From NCBI RefSeq assembly GCF_016584085.1, contig NZ_NRSJ01000013.1, positions 1-64,000 of the forward strand: a stretch of DNA of 64,000 nt. The letters run 5' to 3'. The position numbers were made by a program, and so were the translations under genes. Positions 42,810-52,549 of this stretch are shown piece after piece (within the stretch, counting starts at the first letter, position 1; every line of letters starts with the position of its first letter). Source of the stretch: Halochromatium glycolicum (GTDB lineage Bacteria > Pseudomonadota > Gammaproteobacteria > Chromatiales > Chromatiaceae). The notes under the pieces are model-generated. The model was not told where the DNA came from. It saw only the letters and a list, made by a program, of their open reading frames with translations, and searched no databases.

Positions 42810-45080
42810 ATGCCCATACCCGAGCCGACCTTCGACAGCCGCGGCTATCGCGAGATCCTCAACGAGGCGCTGGCGCGCATCCCGGTGCACAACCCGGAAT
42901 GGACCAACTTCAACGACGCCGACCCTGGGGTGACGCTGCTGCAGCTCTTCGCCTTCATGAGCGAGAGCATCATCTATCGCGCCAACCGCATCCCAGAGCG
43001 CAATCGGCGCAAGTTCCTGCGTCTGCTGGGCGAGTCGGTGCGCGCGCCCGAGGCCGCGCGCGGGCTGGTGAGCTTCTCCAATCCGCGCGGCGCGCTCCAG
43101 TCGGTGGGCCTGGCGGAGGATCTGGAGGTGCTGGCGGGCAAGACCCCCTTCCGCACCGGCAACGCACTGGAGGTGCTGCCCATCGAGGCCCGGGTCTACT
43201 ACAAGGCCCCGCTGACCGACACCCAGTCGAAGGAGACCGAGACGCTCTATCGGCGGCTCTACGCCAGCTTCGAGCAGGAGCAGGGCGCGCTCAGCTTCTA
43301 CGAAACACGTCGTCTGGAGCCACCCCAGGCGGGCGCGCCCCTGCCGGTGGTCGATCTCGCCAAGCCGCTGGCGACCGCGGGTACGCTGTCCGAGAGCCAT
43401 GACACGGTCGACGGGGCGCTCTGGCTCGCACTCTTCGCGCGGCCTAACGAGGAGCCGGCGCAGGCGCGCGCCGCCATCGCCGGGCGGGTGCTGACCTTGG
43501 GCGCGATGCCCGCGCTCGGGGCCAGCGGCTGCCTGCTGCCCTCGGGCGGTACGCTCGGCTCGGAGGATCTCGGGCTCCTGTTCGAGGTGCCCAATACGGC
43601 GCCGGGCACGAGCGGCGAAGCGCTGGACCGCTACAGCCGTGTGGAGGCGCGCGGCAGCACCAATCTGTTGCTGCATCCGGGTGTGGTCGAGCTCAGCCTG
43701 CCGGCGGCCGGGCAGCTCGGGTACTGGGACGATCTCGATCCGCTCGAGGCCGGGGCCGGCAACTTTCCGCCCGCGCTCGAGGATACGGCGGACGCCGAGC
43801 GGCTCGTCACCTGGGTCCGCATCCGCCCGGCGCCCAATGCCGACGGCAGCGACGCGCAGGGGTTGCAGGCGCGCTTCAGCTGGCTCGGCATCAACGCGGC
43901 CGAGGTGGTGCAGCGGGCCTGGGTGCCGGCCGAGTCCTTGCCCAGGGGCACGGGCGAGCCCGATCAGGGCGCCACGCTGACCCACAGGCCGGTGCTGCTC
44001 GAGACGGTGACGCTCAGGGTCAATGGCGAGCCTTGGCAGCGGGTCGACGATCTCTCGGCGGCGCCGCCCGAGGTCCAGACCCAGGCGGCGACCAGGGTGA
44101 CGACGAGCGATCCGACCGCATCGGGCGGTGGTGGTGAGCGCGTCTACACCCTGGACCGGGAGTCCGGCGAGATCCGCTTCGGCGACGGACTGCATGGCGC
44201 GCGGCCGCCGCTGGGCGCCCAGATCCAGGTGAGCTACGCCCATGGCGGCGGTGTCGCCGGCATGGTCGGCACCGGCGCCATCACCAAGGGGCCGGGGCTG
44301 CCCGCCGGCATCAAGGTCGCCAACCCGCTGCCCACCTATGGCGGCGATCGCGGCGAGACCCTGGCCGAGGCCGAGCGGCGCATCCCGGCCTTCCTGCACC
44401 ATCGCGATCGGCTGGTCGCGCCCCAGGACTTCGTCGAGATCGCCTGGCGCACACCCGGGGTCGAGCTCGGCCGGGTCGAGGTGTTGCCGCTGGTCCATCC
44501 CGAGCAGGCCGCCCAGGTCTCGCGCGGGGTGGTGACCCTGCTGGTCGTCCCGGCGGCGGACGCGCTGCATCCGCGCTCGCCCGAGCCCGACCGGCTCTTC
44601 CTCGAGGCCGTCTGCCGCTATCTGGCCCCGCGCCGGCTGGTGACCACCGAGCTGCACGTGCGCGGCCCGATCTATGAGGATATCTGGCTGTCGCTCGGCA
44701 TCGAGGTCGTGCCGGGGCGGGAGCAACCGCCGGTGCGCGATGCCGTCAAGGCGGCCGTGGAGACCTTCGTCTCGCCGCTGACCGGTGGCTTCGAAGCCGC
44801 CGGCTGGCCGCTCGAGAAGACGCTCGATCCGCTGGAGATCAGCGCCGTGGCTAGCCGGGTGAGCGGCGTGGCCAAGGTGGTCGGCGTCCTGCTCGGCGAT
44901 GCGGCGGGCGCGGCGCGCGAACGCATCGAGCTGAGCGGGCTCCAGCTGCCCAGGCTGCGCGGGGTCGCGGTATCGAGCGACGCGCCCACGTCCTTGGACG
45001 CACTGCTGGGCGCCAGCGGCGGCACGCCGGCCGGTCAGCGCCAGCCCTTCCCGGTGCCGGTCGTGCCGGTGTCCTGCTAA
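42810..45080 (+). CDS. eCIS baseplate J-like wedge protein
   Basis: A 756-aa baseplate protein homologous to gpJ/gp6-type wedges (Afp11-like). The N-terminus SRGYREILNEALARIP and NFNDADPGVTLLQLFAFMSE is diagnostic. The C-terminal half has LDRESGEIRFGDGLHGARPP, YAHGGGVAGMVG, FLHHRDRLVAPQDFVEIAWR and GVAKVVGVLL, the baseplate J fold. Good leader AGAGGAGACACC before ATG. Long middle insert of the size seen in eCIS rather than phage. Confidence 0.93.
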   Translation: MPIPEPTFDSRGYREILNEALARIPVHNPEWTNFNDADPGVTLLQLFAFMSESIIYRANRIPERNRRKFLRLLGESVRAPEAARGLVSFSNPRGALQSVGLAEDLEVLAGKTPFRTGNALEVLPIEARVYYKAPLTDTQSKETETLYRRLYASFEQEQGALSFYETRRLEPPQAGAPLPVVDLAKPLATAGTLSESHDTVDGALWLALFARPNEEPAQARAAIAGRVLTLGAMPALGASGCLLPSGGTLGSEDLGLLFEVPNTAPGTSGEALDRYSRVEARGSTNLLLHPGVVELSLPAAGQLGYWDDLDPLEAGAGNFPPALEDTADAERLVTWVRIRPAPNADGSDAQGLQARFSWLGINAAEVVQRAWVPAESLPRGTGEPDQGATLTHRPVLLETVTLRVNGEPWQRVDDLSAAPPEVQTQAATRVTTSDPTASGGGGERVYTLDRESGEIRFGDGLHGARPPLGAQIQVSYAHGGGVAGMVGTGAITKGPGLPAGIKVANPLPTYGGDRGETLAEAERRIPAFLHHRDRLVAPQDFVEIAWRTPGVELGRVEVLPLVHPEQAAQVSRGVVTLLVVPAADALHPRSPEPDRLFLEAVCRYLAPRRLVTTELHVRGPIYEDIWLSLGIEVVPGREQPPVRDAVKAAVETFVSPLTGGFEAAGWPLEKTLDPLEISAVASRVSGVAKVVGVLLGDAAGAARERIELSGLQLPRLRGVAVSSDAPTSLDALLGASGGTPAGQRQPFPVPVVPVSC

Positions 45081-45089
45081 GCCGGGTCC

Positions 45090-47903
45090 ATGGACGTCAA
45101 CGGCACCCGCTTCCATCTGCTGCAAGGCGCCCGGGACTGGGTCCCGGTGCTCGAGCGGCATCTCGTCCTGGACGGCGAGCGCCAGCTCCACTGGGACGAT
45201 GTCCATGCCGAGGTGACCCTGGCGCCGCATCTCTTCCGCTTTCCGCCCAGGCGCAGCGAGACGCCGCCCTCGCTGGAGCAGCGGCGGGGCGCCGACTGCG
45301 ACCGCTACGGCAATCTCTATTGGATCGACGACGACGGGCTGGGTATCGACTGGCGGCCGGCCGGGCGCGACAGGCAGGGGTTGTACTGGGCCTCGGCGAG
45401 TCTGACGACGCCCGTCTGCGTGCCCGCAGGCGCTGACTTCGCGCCCTGCTCCGGGCCCTCGGCCGAGGCGCCGCCTCGGCTGCGCGGTCTCGCGGTCACC
45501 TCCCGTCACTTCCTGGTCGTCGGCACCCTGTCACCGGCCGGGCTCCTCGTCTTCGATCTGCATGCGGGCGGTCCGCCGCAGTGGCGCGTCTGGTCGGATG
45601 CGCTCGACTTCGCGCCCTTCGATCTGGCGGCCGCGCCCGACGGCGGTCTCTGGATTCTGGACCTTGGACCGGACGAGGGCGCGGCGCGCTATTGGCGGCT
45701 CGACCGCTATCTCGAGGTGGTCGCAGGGAGCGGCGACGCGCTGGTCGAGGTCGTCCCCGCCCGAGCCGACGACTTCTGGCCGCTGGACGCCGGGCCGCGC
45801 GTGCAGGCCGCGCGGACATGCGCCGCCGGCCGCCCGCTGGCTCCAGCCTCGCCCCCCGAGGTCGAGGCCCCGATCGCGTTGGCGGCACTGCCCGACGGCT
45901 CGCTGCTGATCCTCGAGACGCGCCCCGATGCGCTTCATTCCAGCCTCCACCGCTTCCGGGACGGGATGCAGCTGGATCGGATCGATCTCAAGGGCGAGCG
46001 TCTCACAGGGCTGGAGCCCGAGCGGCTGCGGGCGCACGACATGCTCTTCGTCCCGGCCGAGGGAAAGGATGACTCCGATTCGAGGGGCGAGCTCTTCCTG
46101 GTGTCCGAGGACGGCAATCAGGTAATGGTGCTCGGCCTCTCGATCCTGCGGGATGCGCTGCATCTCAGGCTCGAGCCGCGCTTCCTGCCGATGCGCCGCT
46201 ACGACGGCAAGGATCTCGTGAGCGACGGTCGAGACGTGCTCTATCACCTGCCCGCTCTCTGGACGCGCCTAGTCGAGCAGCCGAGGCCGCGCTACGGGCT
46301 CGAGGCCGATCTGGATCTGCCCGCGCTCGACGGCAAGGAGCCCGGCTGCGTCTGGCACCGGGTGACGCTCGACGCCTGCATCGCGCCGGGCGACGCGATC
46401 AGGCTGCAGAGTCGCGCTGCGGACGAGCCGGCCGACCTGGACCTGGCGGACTGGCGCGACGAGCCGCCGCCCTATCGGCGTCATGCCTCGGAGATCGCCT
46501 ATCACCAGCCCTTCGGCGCGGCCCAGCGCGAGCGCCAGGGCACCGGGACCTGGGAGCTGCTCCTGCAGGGTGCCACCGGCCGCTATCTGCAGCTGCGTCT
46601 GCGTCTGACCGGCAGCGGCCGCTCGACGCCGCGTCTGCGGGCCTTGCGCGCCTGGTATCCGCGCTTCTCCTATCTCGAGCAGTATCTGCCGGCGGTCTAT
46701 CGCGACGATGCCGTCTCCGCGAGCTTTCTCGAACGCTTCCTCGCCAATGTCGAGGGTCTCTGGACCACCTTGGAAGGCGCAGTTGCCGGGGCCGAGCGGC
46801 TGCTCGACAGCCGCACCGCGCCGGCCGAGTATCTCGAGTGGCTGGCCGGCTGGCTGGGCGCGACCCTGGACCCGGACTTCGAGGAGGCGCGCCGCCGTCT
46901 GCTGATCGAGCACGCCGAGCTGCTGTTTCGCTGGCGCGGGACCCCGGCCGGGCTGCTGGCCATGATCCGTCTCACCATCGATCCCTGTCCGAACGCCTCG
47001 CTGCTCGACGACCTACGGCATCCCGAGCGGATCGAGCCGCTGCGGTATGCCGGCCGCGCGGTGCGTCTCGTCGAGCACTTCCAGAGGCGCGGTGTCCCGG
47101 GCGTGGTGCTCGGCGACCCGCGCCGGCTCGAGCAGCCGGCGCTGATCGGCGCCGCCGCCCCCTTCGAGCCCTCGCAGGGGCCCGAGCCGCTGCACCTGCG
47201 ATTTCGCGACTTTCTCCGGTGTCGCTATCAGGGCGATGAAACGACGCTCGCCGCGCGCTGGGGCTCGCCACCAGCGGCGATCCAGTTCCCGCCGCTGCCG
47301 CCGGCCGACGTCGCGCGCGCCGAGGACTGGCGGGCCTTCGTCTCGCGAGGACTGGGCTTTGGCTACGCACAGGTCGGTCAGGACGACCTGGGGCTCTACC
47401 AAGATTTTCTCCGGCAGCGCTACCGGCGCATCGATGCATTGAGGACCGCCTGGCAGCTGCTGGACGGCCAGCCTCCTGATTCCTTCGATGCCATCCAGCT
47501 GCCCGGGGTGCTGCCCTCGCAGCCGGCCCGCCTGAGCGACTGGGTCGGCTTCGTCTCGCTCGCCCTGCCGACCGAGCGCAACGCCCATCGCTTCACCGTG
47601 CTCGTCCCCACCGATCCGACCGAGAGCGCCGAGACCCGCGAGCGGCGGCTCGCCCGGGTGGGCGCGCTGGTCGAGCGCGAGCGTCCCGCCCACACCGAAT
47701 TCGAGACCCAGCTGTTCTGGGCGCTGTTCCAGCTCGGCGGCGCGCGTCTGGGGCTCGACACAGCGCTGGGCGAGGGCAGCCGCTATGTCGCGCTGGTGCT
47801 GGGCAAGACGGCGCTTGCCGAGGGCTTCCTGGATTCCTCGCATCCCTGGGGCGTGACCCATCGCGCGCTGCGGGTGCTCGGGCGTGACCCGCTCACGGAG
47901 TAA
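45090..47903 (+). CDS. eCIS tail-protein-I-like wedge protein with N-terminal propeller-like extension
   Basis: A 937-aa protein. Residues about 525-640 are the P2 gpI/gp-type core (YLEQYLPAVYRDDAVSASFL, RLLDSRTAPAEYLEWLAGWL, LIEHAELLFRWRGTPAGLLA). Upstream are about 500 residues with repeated blade-like strands (GNLYWIDDDGLG, GGLWILDLG, GSLLILETRPD), suggesting a beta-propeller-type domain; downstream are about 300 residues of unrecognised sequence. The core joins wedge and fibres; the extension is unusual in length and may contact the target or baseplate periphery. Confidence 0.82.
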   Translation: MDVNGTRFHLLQGARDWVPVLERHLVLDGERQLHWDDVHAEVTLAPHLFRFPPRRSETPPSLEQRRGADCDRYGNLYWIDDDGLGIDWRPAGRDRQGLYWASASLTTPVCVPAGADFAPCSGPSAEAPPRLRGLAVTSRHFLVVGTLSPAGLLVFDLHAGGPPQWRVWSDALDFAPFDLAAAPDGGLWILDLGPDEGAARYWRLDRYLEVVAGSGDALVEVVPARADDFWPLDAGPRVQAARTCAAGRPLAPASPPEVEAPIALAALPDGSLLILETRPDALHSSLHRFRDGMQLDRIDLKGERLTGLEPERLRAHDMLFVPAEGKDDSDSRGELFLVSEDGNQVMVLGLSILRDALHLRLEPRFLPMRRYDGKDLVSDGRDVLYHLPALWTRLVEQPRPRYGLEADLDLPALDGKEPGCVWHRVTLDACIAPGDAIRLQSRAADEPADLDLADWRDEPPPYRRHASEIAYHQPFGAAQRERQGTGTWELLLQGATGRYLQLRLRLTGSGRSTPRLRALRAWYPRFSYLEQYLPAVYRDDAVSASFLERFLANVEGLWTTLEGAVAGAERLLDSRTAPAEYLEWLAGWLGATLDPDFEEARRRLLIEHAELLFRWRGTPAGLLAMIRLTIDPCPNASLLDDLRHPERIEPLRYAGRAVRLVEHFQRRGVPGVVLGDPRRLEQPALIGAAAPFEPSQGPEPLHLRFRDFLRCRYQGDETTLAARWGSPPAAIQFPPLPPADVARAEDWRAFVSRGLGFGYAQVGQDDLGLYQDFLRQRYRRIDALRTAWQLLDGQPPDSFDAIQLPGVLPSQPARLSDWVGFVSLALPTERNAHRFTVLVPTDPTESAETRERRLARVGALVERERPAHTEFETQLFWALFQLGGARLGLDTALGEGSRYVALVLGKTALAEGFLDSSHPWGVTHRALRVLGRDPLTE

Positions 47904-47908
47904 CGACC

Positions 47909-49600
47909 ATGAATGACTTCACGACAGTCTGCGCGAATCTGTCCAACCTGGATCCGTACAAGCGGGTCAACTACGTCAACGGTCTGGTGCTGGGGGCAGA
48001 CGATCTCGTACAGGAGCAGCTCTACCACCTGGAGAAGCACCGTCTGCACAACCGGCTCCTCCACGGCTATGGCACCTTGTGTGGTCTGTCGGTCGATCTC
48101 TCCGATCCGGGCGACGGCCCCAGGCTGACCGTGGCCCCGGGCGTTGCGGTCGATCCGCGCGGCCGCGAGATCCGCGTGCCCGAGGCCTACTGCGCCAATC
48201 TGACGGCCTGGCTGCAGAGCCATGCCGACGAGGTCCAGGACCGGCTCGCCGCCTCGCCACCGCTCTCGCCGCCCGAGCCGCTGAGCCTCTATCTCGTGCT
48301 CTGCCATCGCGAGTGCGAGACCGACGAGGTGCCCATCCCGGGCGGACCCTGCAAGACGCTGGAGGACAGCTCGGTCGCCTCGCGCATCCAGGACGCCTTC
48401 GAACTGGCGCTGCGCTTCGAGCCGCCGGAGCAGACCGAGGAGGAGGCGGTGCGCGACCTGGTCTCGCTGATCCGCGCGATCGAGATCAGCGAGGACCCGG
48501 GCGGTCTCACCGAGGGGGGCATCGCCGACCTGGTGCGCGGTCTGACCGATTCGGGCTCGCCTTCGCTCTCCTCGCCGCCCTTCGATTCCCCGCCGGGATC
48601 GCCGCCGATGGGCATGCAGCACATGCACCCGGGCGATGTCGACGCGCTGCTGCGCGTGGCGATGCGCGTCTGGGTGACCGAGGTGCGGCCGGCCCTGTTG
48701 CCGAGCGGCGCCAATTGCGCCGCCGGTCCGCCCGAGGAGGGCTGCGTGCTATTGGCTGAGGTGATCCTGAATCTCGACGGCGGTCCGAGCCTAGTCGGCG
48801 ACCCGCTGCTCGACGAGTCTCGGCGACCCTATCGGCTCCATACCCGTCTGTTGCAGGAGTGTCTGATCTGTCATCGCGGCGACGCCTCGGCGGACCTCGA
48901 GTCCTTGAGCCATGCGGATCTCCACGACCTGGATGCCGACGATCATCCTCAGTATCTGCTGGTCGATGGTAGCCGTCCGCTGACTGGGGACCTGGGCGCT
49001 GGCGGCAACCGGATCACCGGGCTGGGGGAGGGCGGCGTTGATGGCGACGCCGTGCGTTTCGAGCAGGCGGTCAAGATCGATGATATCGCCGGAGGCGATC
49101 TCGTCGATACCTATCCGAACCCGACGGTCGCCGCTCTGAGAGGACGACCGGTCGCCGATGTCGATCCGGCCGCCGGCCAGGTGCTGACCTGGAGCGGTAA
49201 CCGATGGCAGCCGAGCACGCCCGCCGTGATCGGCGGTTTCGTCGAGGCCCCGGGTCAGAATGCGCGCTATGCCATCGTCGCCGCGGGGCTCTTCGATGCG
49301 GCCGGACAACCCCTGGGGCTGGTCTACAACGCGCTGTCCGCGACCATGCTCGGTGTCCTGGAATACCGCTTGGCTTGGCCTCGCTACCAGCCGCCGCAGA
49401 ACGACGGCATCGTCCCCCCGCCTGATCTGGTCTACATCGTCAAGGGCACGATCGTCGATCCGGAGCGGCCGGGGATTCTGCGCGTAGTGCGGTTCGAGCA
49501 AGAGGGGATACGGATTCGCGTGAGCGACATCCAGGACGCCAATCGTGTCCAGGCATTCATGGTCGAGATCAGTGCCTACGGCCGCGCCGACCTGGGCTGA
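47909..49600 (+). CDS. eCIS fibre-like protein 1
   Basis: A 563-aa protein. The N-terminal about 90 residues (RVNYVNGLVLGADDLVQEQL, YGTLCGLSV, LTVAPGVAVDPRGREI) resemble those of the next protein and likely dock on the baseplate. Around residue 345 a phage tail-fibre motif appears (LHDLDADDHPQYLLVDGSRP, then GNRITGLGEGGVDGDAVRFE), followed by a beta-rich tip. No signal peptide. Five bases after the wedge gene. Role as receptor-binding fibre or spacer is inferred. Confidence 0.72.
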   Translation: MNDFTTVCANLSNLDPYKRVNYVNGLVLGADDLVQEQLYHLEKHRLHNRLLHGYGTLCGLSVDLSDPGDGPRLTVAPGVAVDPRGREIRVPEAYCANLTAWLQSHADEVQDRLAASPPLSPPEPLSLYLVLCHRECETDEVPIPGGPCKTLEDSSVASRIQDAFELALRFEPPEQTEEEAVRDLVSLIRAIEISEDPGGLTEGGIADLVRGLTDSGSPSLSSPPFDSPPGSPPMGMQHMHPGDVDALLRVAMRVWVTEVRPALLPSGANCAAGPPEEGCVLLAEVILNLDGGPSLVGDPLLDESRRPYRLHTRLLQECLICHRGDASADLESLSHADLHDLDADDHPQYLLVDGSRPLTGDLGAGGNRITGLGEGGVDGDAVRFEQAVKIDDIAGGDLVDTYPNPTVAALRGRPVADVDPAAGQVLTWSGNRWQPSTPAVIGGFVEAPGQNARYAIVAAGLFDAAGQPLGLVYNALSATMLGVLEYRLAWPRYQPPQNDGIVPPPDLVYIVKGTIVDPERPGILRVVRFEQEGIRIRVSDIQDANRVQAFMVEISAYGRADLG

Positions 49601-49634
49601 ATCGATCGAGCGCACTTCGCAGGAGTGAGCCAGC

Positions 49635-52088
49635 ATGCCCCAGATAGAGCTACAGCAGGCATACCTGGATCAGGGTGTCGAGCACGTCAACTTCTTCAAC
49701 GGCCGTATCCTCACGGGCGAGGACCTGCAGGACGAGCAGACCGCCAACCGCCGCGAGCACCGCCAGCTCGGGACGGCCCTGGGTGCGGGCGTGGTGCGCG
49801 GCCTCGACGTCTCGGTCCTGACGCCGGGCGGCAGCGGCAGCTCGCCCGTCGTTCAGGTTGGCGGGGGGCTGGCGCTCAACGGAGCGGGGCAGGGTCTCGA
49901 GCTGCCGACCAAGGTCCAGATCAATCTGCTTGCCCAGCAGACCCTCGAGGACGCGGCGAACGGACTCTTCGCCGTCTGCGTGCCGCCTCAGCCGGGCACA
50001 CTGCTGGTCGGCACCGGCGCCTACGTGCTCCTGATGAGCCCGGCGAGCGACTATCGCGGACAGGCACCCAAGAGCGGTCTGGGCGACGGGGGCACGGGGA
50101 GCCACTGCGGGCTGCGCCATCGGGTCGAGGGGGTGCGTTTTCGGCTGATCAAGCTTCCGGTCGCTGAGCTCCTGAGCGGGCTGGCAGGGCTGAGCGCGAG
50201 CGATTTCGTCGAGCCCGCAGCGGGGGACACCGCCGGCTGGTCGCGTCTGCGCGGCGCCCTGGCGCAGCTCTGCCTGGGCACGGCCGAGACCGCGCCGCAC
50301 GACATCGACTTCAGCCCCGACAGCCCGCCGAACGGGCTCGAGTACGGCGCGCTGGGGCGATTGCCCGAGTCACTGCTGACGGACTGCGACGTCCCACTGG
50401 CGCTGATCTATTGGACCGCGGACGGCATCCGCTTCATCGACACCTGGTCAGTGCGCCGGCGTCCCGTCACGCCGGCCCCCGCCGCCGACTGGCCGACCCT
50501 GCTCGACCCGCGCTTCGCGGCCGAGTCCGAGGCCGTGCTGCTGCAGTTCGCCGATCAGATCGCAGACTTGCGCAACGATCCGGCGGTGGGCGCGGGCGCT
50601 CGGGTCGAGGACTATCTCACCCATCTGCCGGCGGTCGGTTATCTGCCGACCGGTCCGAACGGCCTCGGCTGGCAGAGCTTCCTCGGTGCCCATGCCCCGT
50701 CGAGCGAGACGCCGGTCGCGCAGGGCCTGGTGCGCTCGGTGCTGGCGACAGCCCTGCCGCGCCTGGCACCGAGGGTAGTGCCGCGCGATGCACCGGGCGC
50801 CGCCGACGCGACCCCCTATCTGGTCTACCGGATCGATGGCCGTACCGATCATGTCCTCATCGTGCGCTCGGGGCTCGCCGAGGTCGTCGCGCGCGACGTG
50901 CATTTCGACAACGCGGGCTGCCAGCTCCCCGGCGTCCATACGGTGCAGGGCGCGCTGGACGACCTCTGCCAGCGGCTGCGCGGCTGCTGCACGCTGGTGA
51001 TCGCGCCCGGGGGAAACTGGCGGCAGGCGATCGACGCGCTCGCGCCGGGGCAGGATGTGTCCATCTGCTTCGAGGTCGGGCACTTCGTCCTGACCGAGCC
51101 GCTGCGCTTCACTGGGTTCGGTCACGTCAAGGTGTGCGGCGGTGGTCCCGGTACGCGGCTGACGATCGCCAACCGGGAGAGCGCGCTGATCTTCGAGGAC
51201 TGCGCCAGCGTTCGAGTCAGCGACCTCTCGGCCCAGGCCGGCACGGCGAGTCCGCCCCAGGGCTCGGGTGCCAATCGGCAGTTCCAGAGTCTGGCCGGGG
51301 TCCTGAGCGCTCGCGACTGCCCCAGCGTCGAGATCGAGCGGGTGCGGTTGCGCTGCGCGTCCGCAGTCGGACGGGCCGCGAGCTGTCTCTATGTCCGTCA
51401 TGACACGGCCGCCGGTGGTCCCTCCGACAGGACGCGGGTGCGGGGATGCGAGTGTCTGGTGGGCAGCGGTCAGGTCGGCATCCTGGCGGTGAACGCCGAT
51501 CGCTGCCAGATCGAGGACAACCAGGTGCGGCTCGACGGCAGTCCGGGCCCCGGCACGGCCCCGGCGGGTCAGGGCATCGTGGTCGGCGGGCGCATCGCGG
51601 GCGAGGTGCGGGTGCGGGACAACGATCTGCGGGACCTGGTCCAGGGGATTCATGTGGGGGTGAGTCATCGCGAGTCCTCGCGGGGCACGCCGGACAGCAT
51701 CCGCCGGGTCGTCATCGCGGGCAACGCGATCGAGGTCGTGCTCGACCCGAGCGTCCGGGGCGAGCGTCATGCCATCTTCGTCGGCAACTGTCTCAGTCTC
51801 TCGGTGGACGAGAACCGTGCGAGTCTGCAGCGTATCGGTGGTGCCAATCAGAGCATCGAGGGGCTGCGTCTGTTCGGCACCTTCGGGCGCCGGCTGCTGG
51901 TGCGCGGCAATCAGCTCGATCAGTTCAACACCGGCATCCTGATCCACTCGGTGACCCTGCCGCCGACCAATCCGGAGCTGCAATGGGTGGTGGAGGACAA
52001 CCTGCTCAGCTCGGCGGGGCAGGCCGTTCGCGTCGAGCCAACCGCGCTGCGCTCACGGGTGCGGAACATTGGCAACAACGTCGCCTAG
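49635..52088 (+). CDS. eCIS fibre-like protein 2 with parallel beta-helix
   Basis: An 817-aa protein. Residues 14-75 (EHVNFFNGRILTGEDLQDEQ, ALGAGVVRGLDVSVL) match the pattern of fibre protein 1's N-terminus. After about residue 440 the sequence becomes a right-handed parallel beta-helix with regular turns (ANRESALIFEDCASVRVSDL, CPSVEIERVRLRC, NADRCQIEDNQVRLDG, RVRDNDLRDLVQGIHVG, NCLSLSVDENRASL). Such beta-helices bind or cut surface polysaccharides in phage tailspikes. AGGAG lies before the ATG. Last gene of the structural block. Confidence 0.75.
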   Translation: MPQIELQQAYLDQGVEHVNFFNGRILTGEDLQDEQTANRREHRQLGTALGAGVVRGLDVSVLTPGGSGSSPVVQVGGGLALNGAGQGLELPTKVQINLLAQQTLEDAANGLFAVCVPPQPGTLLVGTGAYVLLMSPASDYRGQAPKSGLGDGGTGSHCGLRHRVEGVRFRLIKLPVAELLSGLAGLSASDFVEPAAGDTAGWSRLRGALAQLCLGTAETAPHDIDFSPDSPPNGLEYGALGRLPESLLTDCDVPLALIYWTADGIRFIDTWSVRRRPVTPAPAADWPTLLDPRFAAESEAVLLQFADQIADLRNDPAVGAGARVEDYLTHLPAVGYLPTGPNGLGWQSFLGAHAPSSETPVAQGLVRSVLATALPRLAPRVVPRDAPGAADATPYLVYRIDGRTDHVLIVRSGLAEVVARDVHFDNAGCQLPGVHTVQGALDDLCQRLRGCCTLVIAPGGNWRQAIDALAPGQDVSICFEVGHFVLTEPLRFTGFGHVKVCGGGPGTRLTIANRESALIFEDCASVRVSDLSAQAGTASPPQGSGANRQFQSLAGVLSARDCPSVEIERVRLRCASAVGRAASCLYVRHDTAAGGPSDRTRVRGCECLVGSGQVGILAVNADRCQIEDNQVRLDGSPGPGTAPAGQGIVVGGRIAGEVRVRDNDLRDLVQGIHVGVSHRESSRGTPDSIRRVVIAGNAIEVVLDPSVRGERHAIFVGNCLSLSVDENRASLQRIGGANQSIEGLRLFGTFGRRLLVRGNQLDQFNTGILIHSVTLPPTNPELQWVVEDNLLSSAGQAVRVEPTALRSRVRNIGNNVA

Positions 52089-52201
52089 CCGGTCTGGGGA
52101 CGAGTCCATGCGGCACCGCGTCCAAAGACAGAACCGTCGTTCTTTCGAAGCCGTTCGCAGTCAGAACGATGCGACTCGTGGTAGGGGTGGTTTCGTTCTA
52201 C

Positions 52202-52230
52202 TTGACAAGACGAGAGCCGAGTTCTATAGG
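52202..52230 (+). promoter_or_regulatory. Candidate sigma-70 promoter for the downstream eCIS genes
   Basis: TTGACA (52202-52207), 17-base spacer, TATAGG (52225-52230). Full -35 consensus, four of six -10 matches. Could start a second transcript for the tape-measure, ATPase and DUF4157 genes. Confidence 0.4.
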
Positions 52231-52340
52231 ATTAAGCGTGTAGCGAGCCTTTGGTATGTGCACAGGTCGTACGCGGGTAGCGCAATAGTTGTTTTCAGGT
52301 TTTTCCTGCGACAGCTCAGTTGTCTCGATGCAAAGCGGTC

Positions 52341-52369
52341 TGGGGGTTCGAATCCCAAGCTACGCACCA
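52341..52369 (+). tRNA. tRNA-like 3' fragment (T-arm, acceptor, CCA)
   Basis: GGTTCGAATCCC is a tRNA T-loop, followed by GCTACGC and ACCA as in an acceptor end. No matching complete 5' half is found at the right distance, though AGCTCAGTTG 30-40 bases upstream resembles a D-arm. Best read as a decayed or integrase-displaced tRNA end, not a working gene. Confidence 0.35.
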
Positions 52370-52549
52370 GGCGAGGTCGTCAAGACCTCGCTGTCCTCCC
52401 AATCGTCCAATCGGCTGCTCACCCTGCCCGATGGGTCGATGAAGCGTATCCACTGGCGAGAGACGTTGCGTCGAATGCCCGGTACCTGATTGGAGGGGCA
52501 CTGCTGCGCGCGTTTCCCACGCTCCTCGGCCCTGATACGCCGGTGCTCC

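Larger units (their letters stand above)
52089..52549. other. 461-bp gap inside the eCIS cluster
   Basis: No convincing gene. Holds a sigma-70-like promoter candidate at 52202-52230, a tRNA-like 3' fragment at 52341-52369, and an 8-bp perfect hairpin just after (52371-52378 with 52384-52391). The short frame across it reads VRIPSYAPG, the typical translation of a tRNA end, so it is not a protein. Confidence 0.55.

Noticed and set aside
41970-45509. 1,179-aa antisense frame over the wedge and baseplate genes
   Set aside because: His/Arg/Gln-rich, without domains; shadow of J and neighbouring genes.
52289-52489. 66-aa frame in the eCIS gap
   Set aside because: Reads through a tRNA-like end (VRIPSYAPG), a common false gene.
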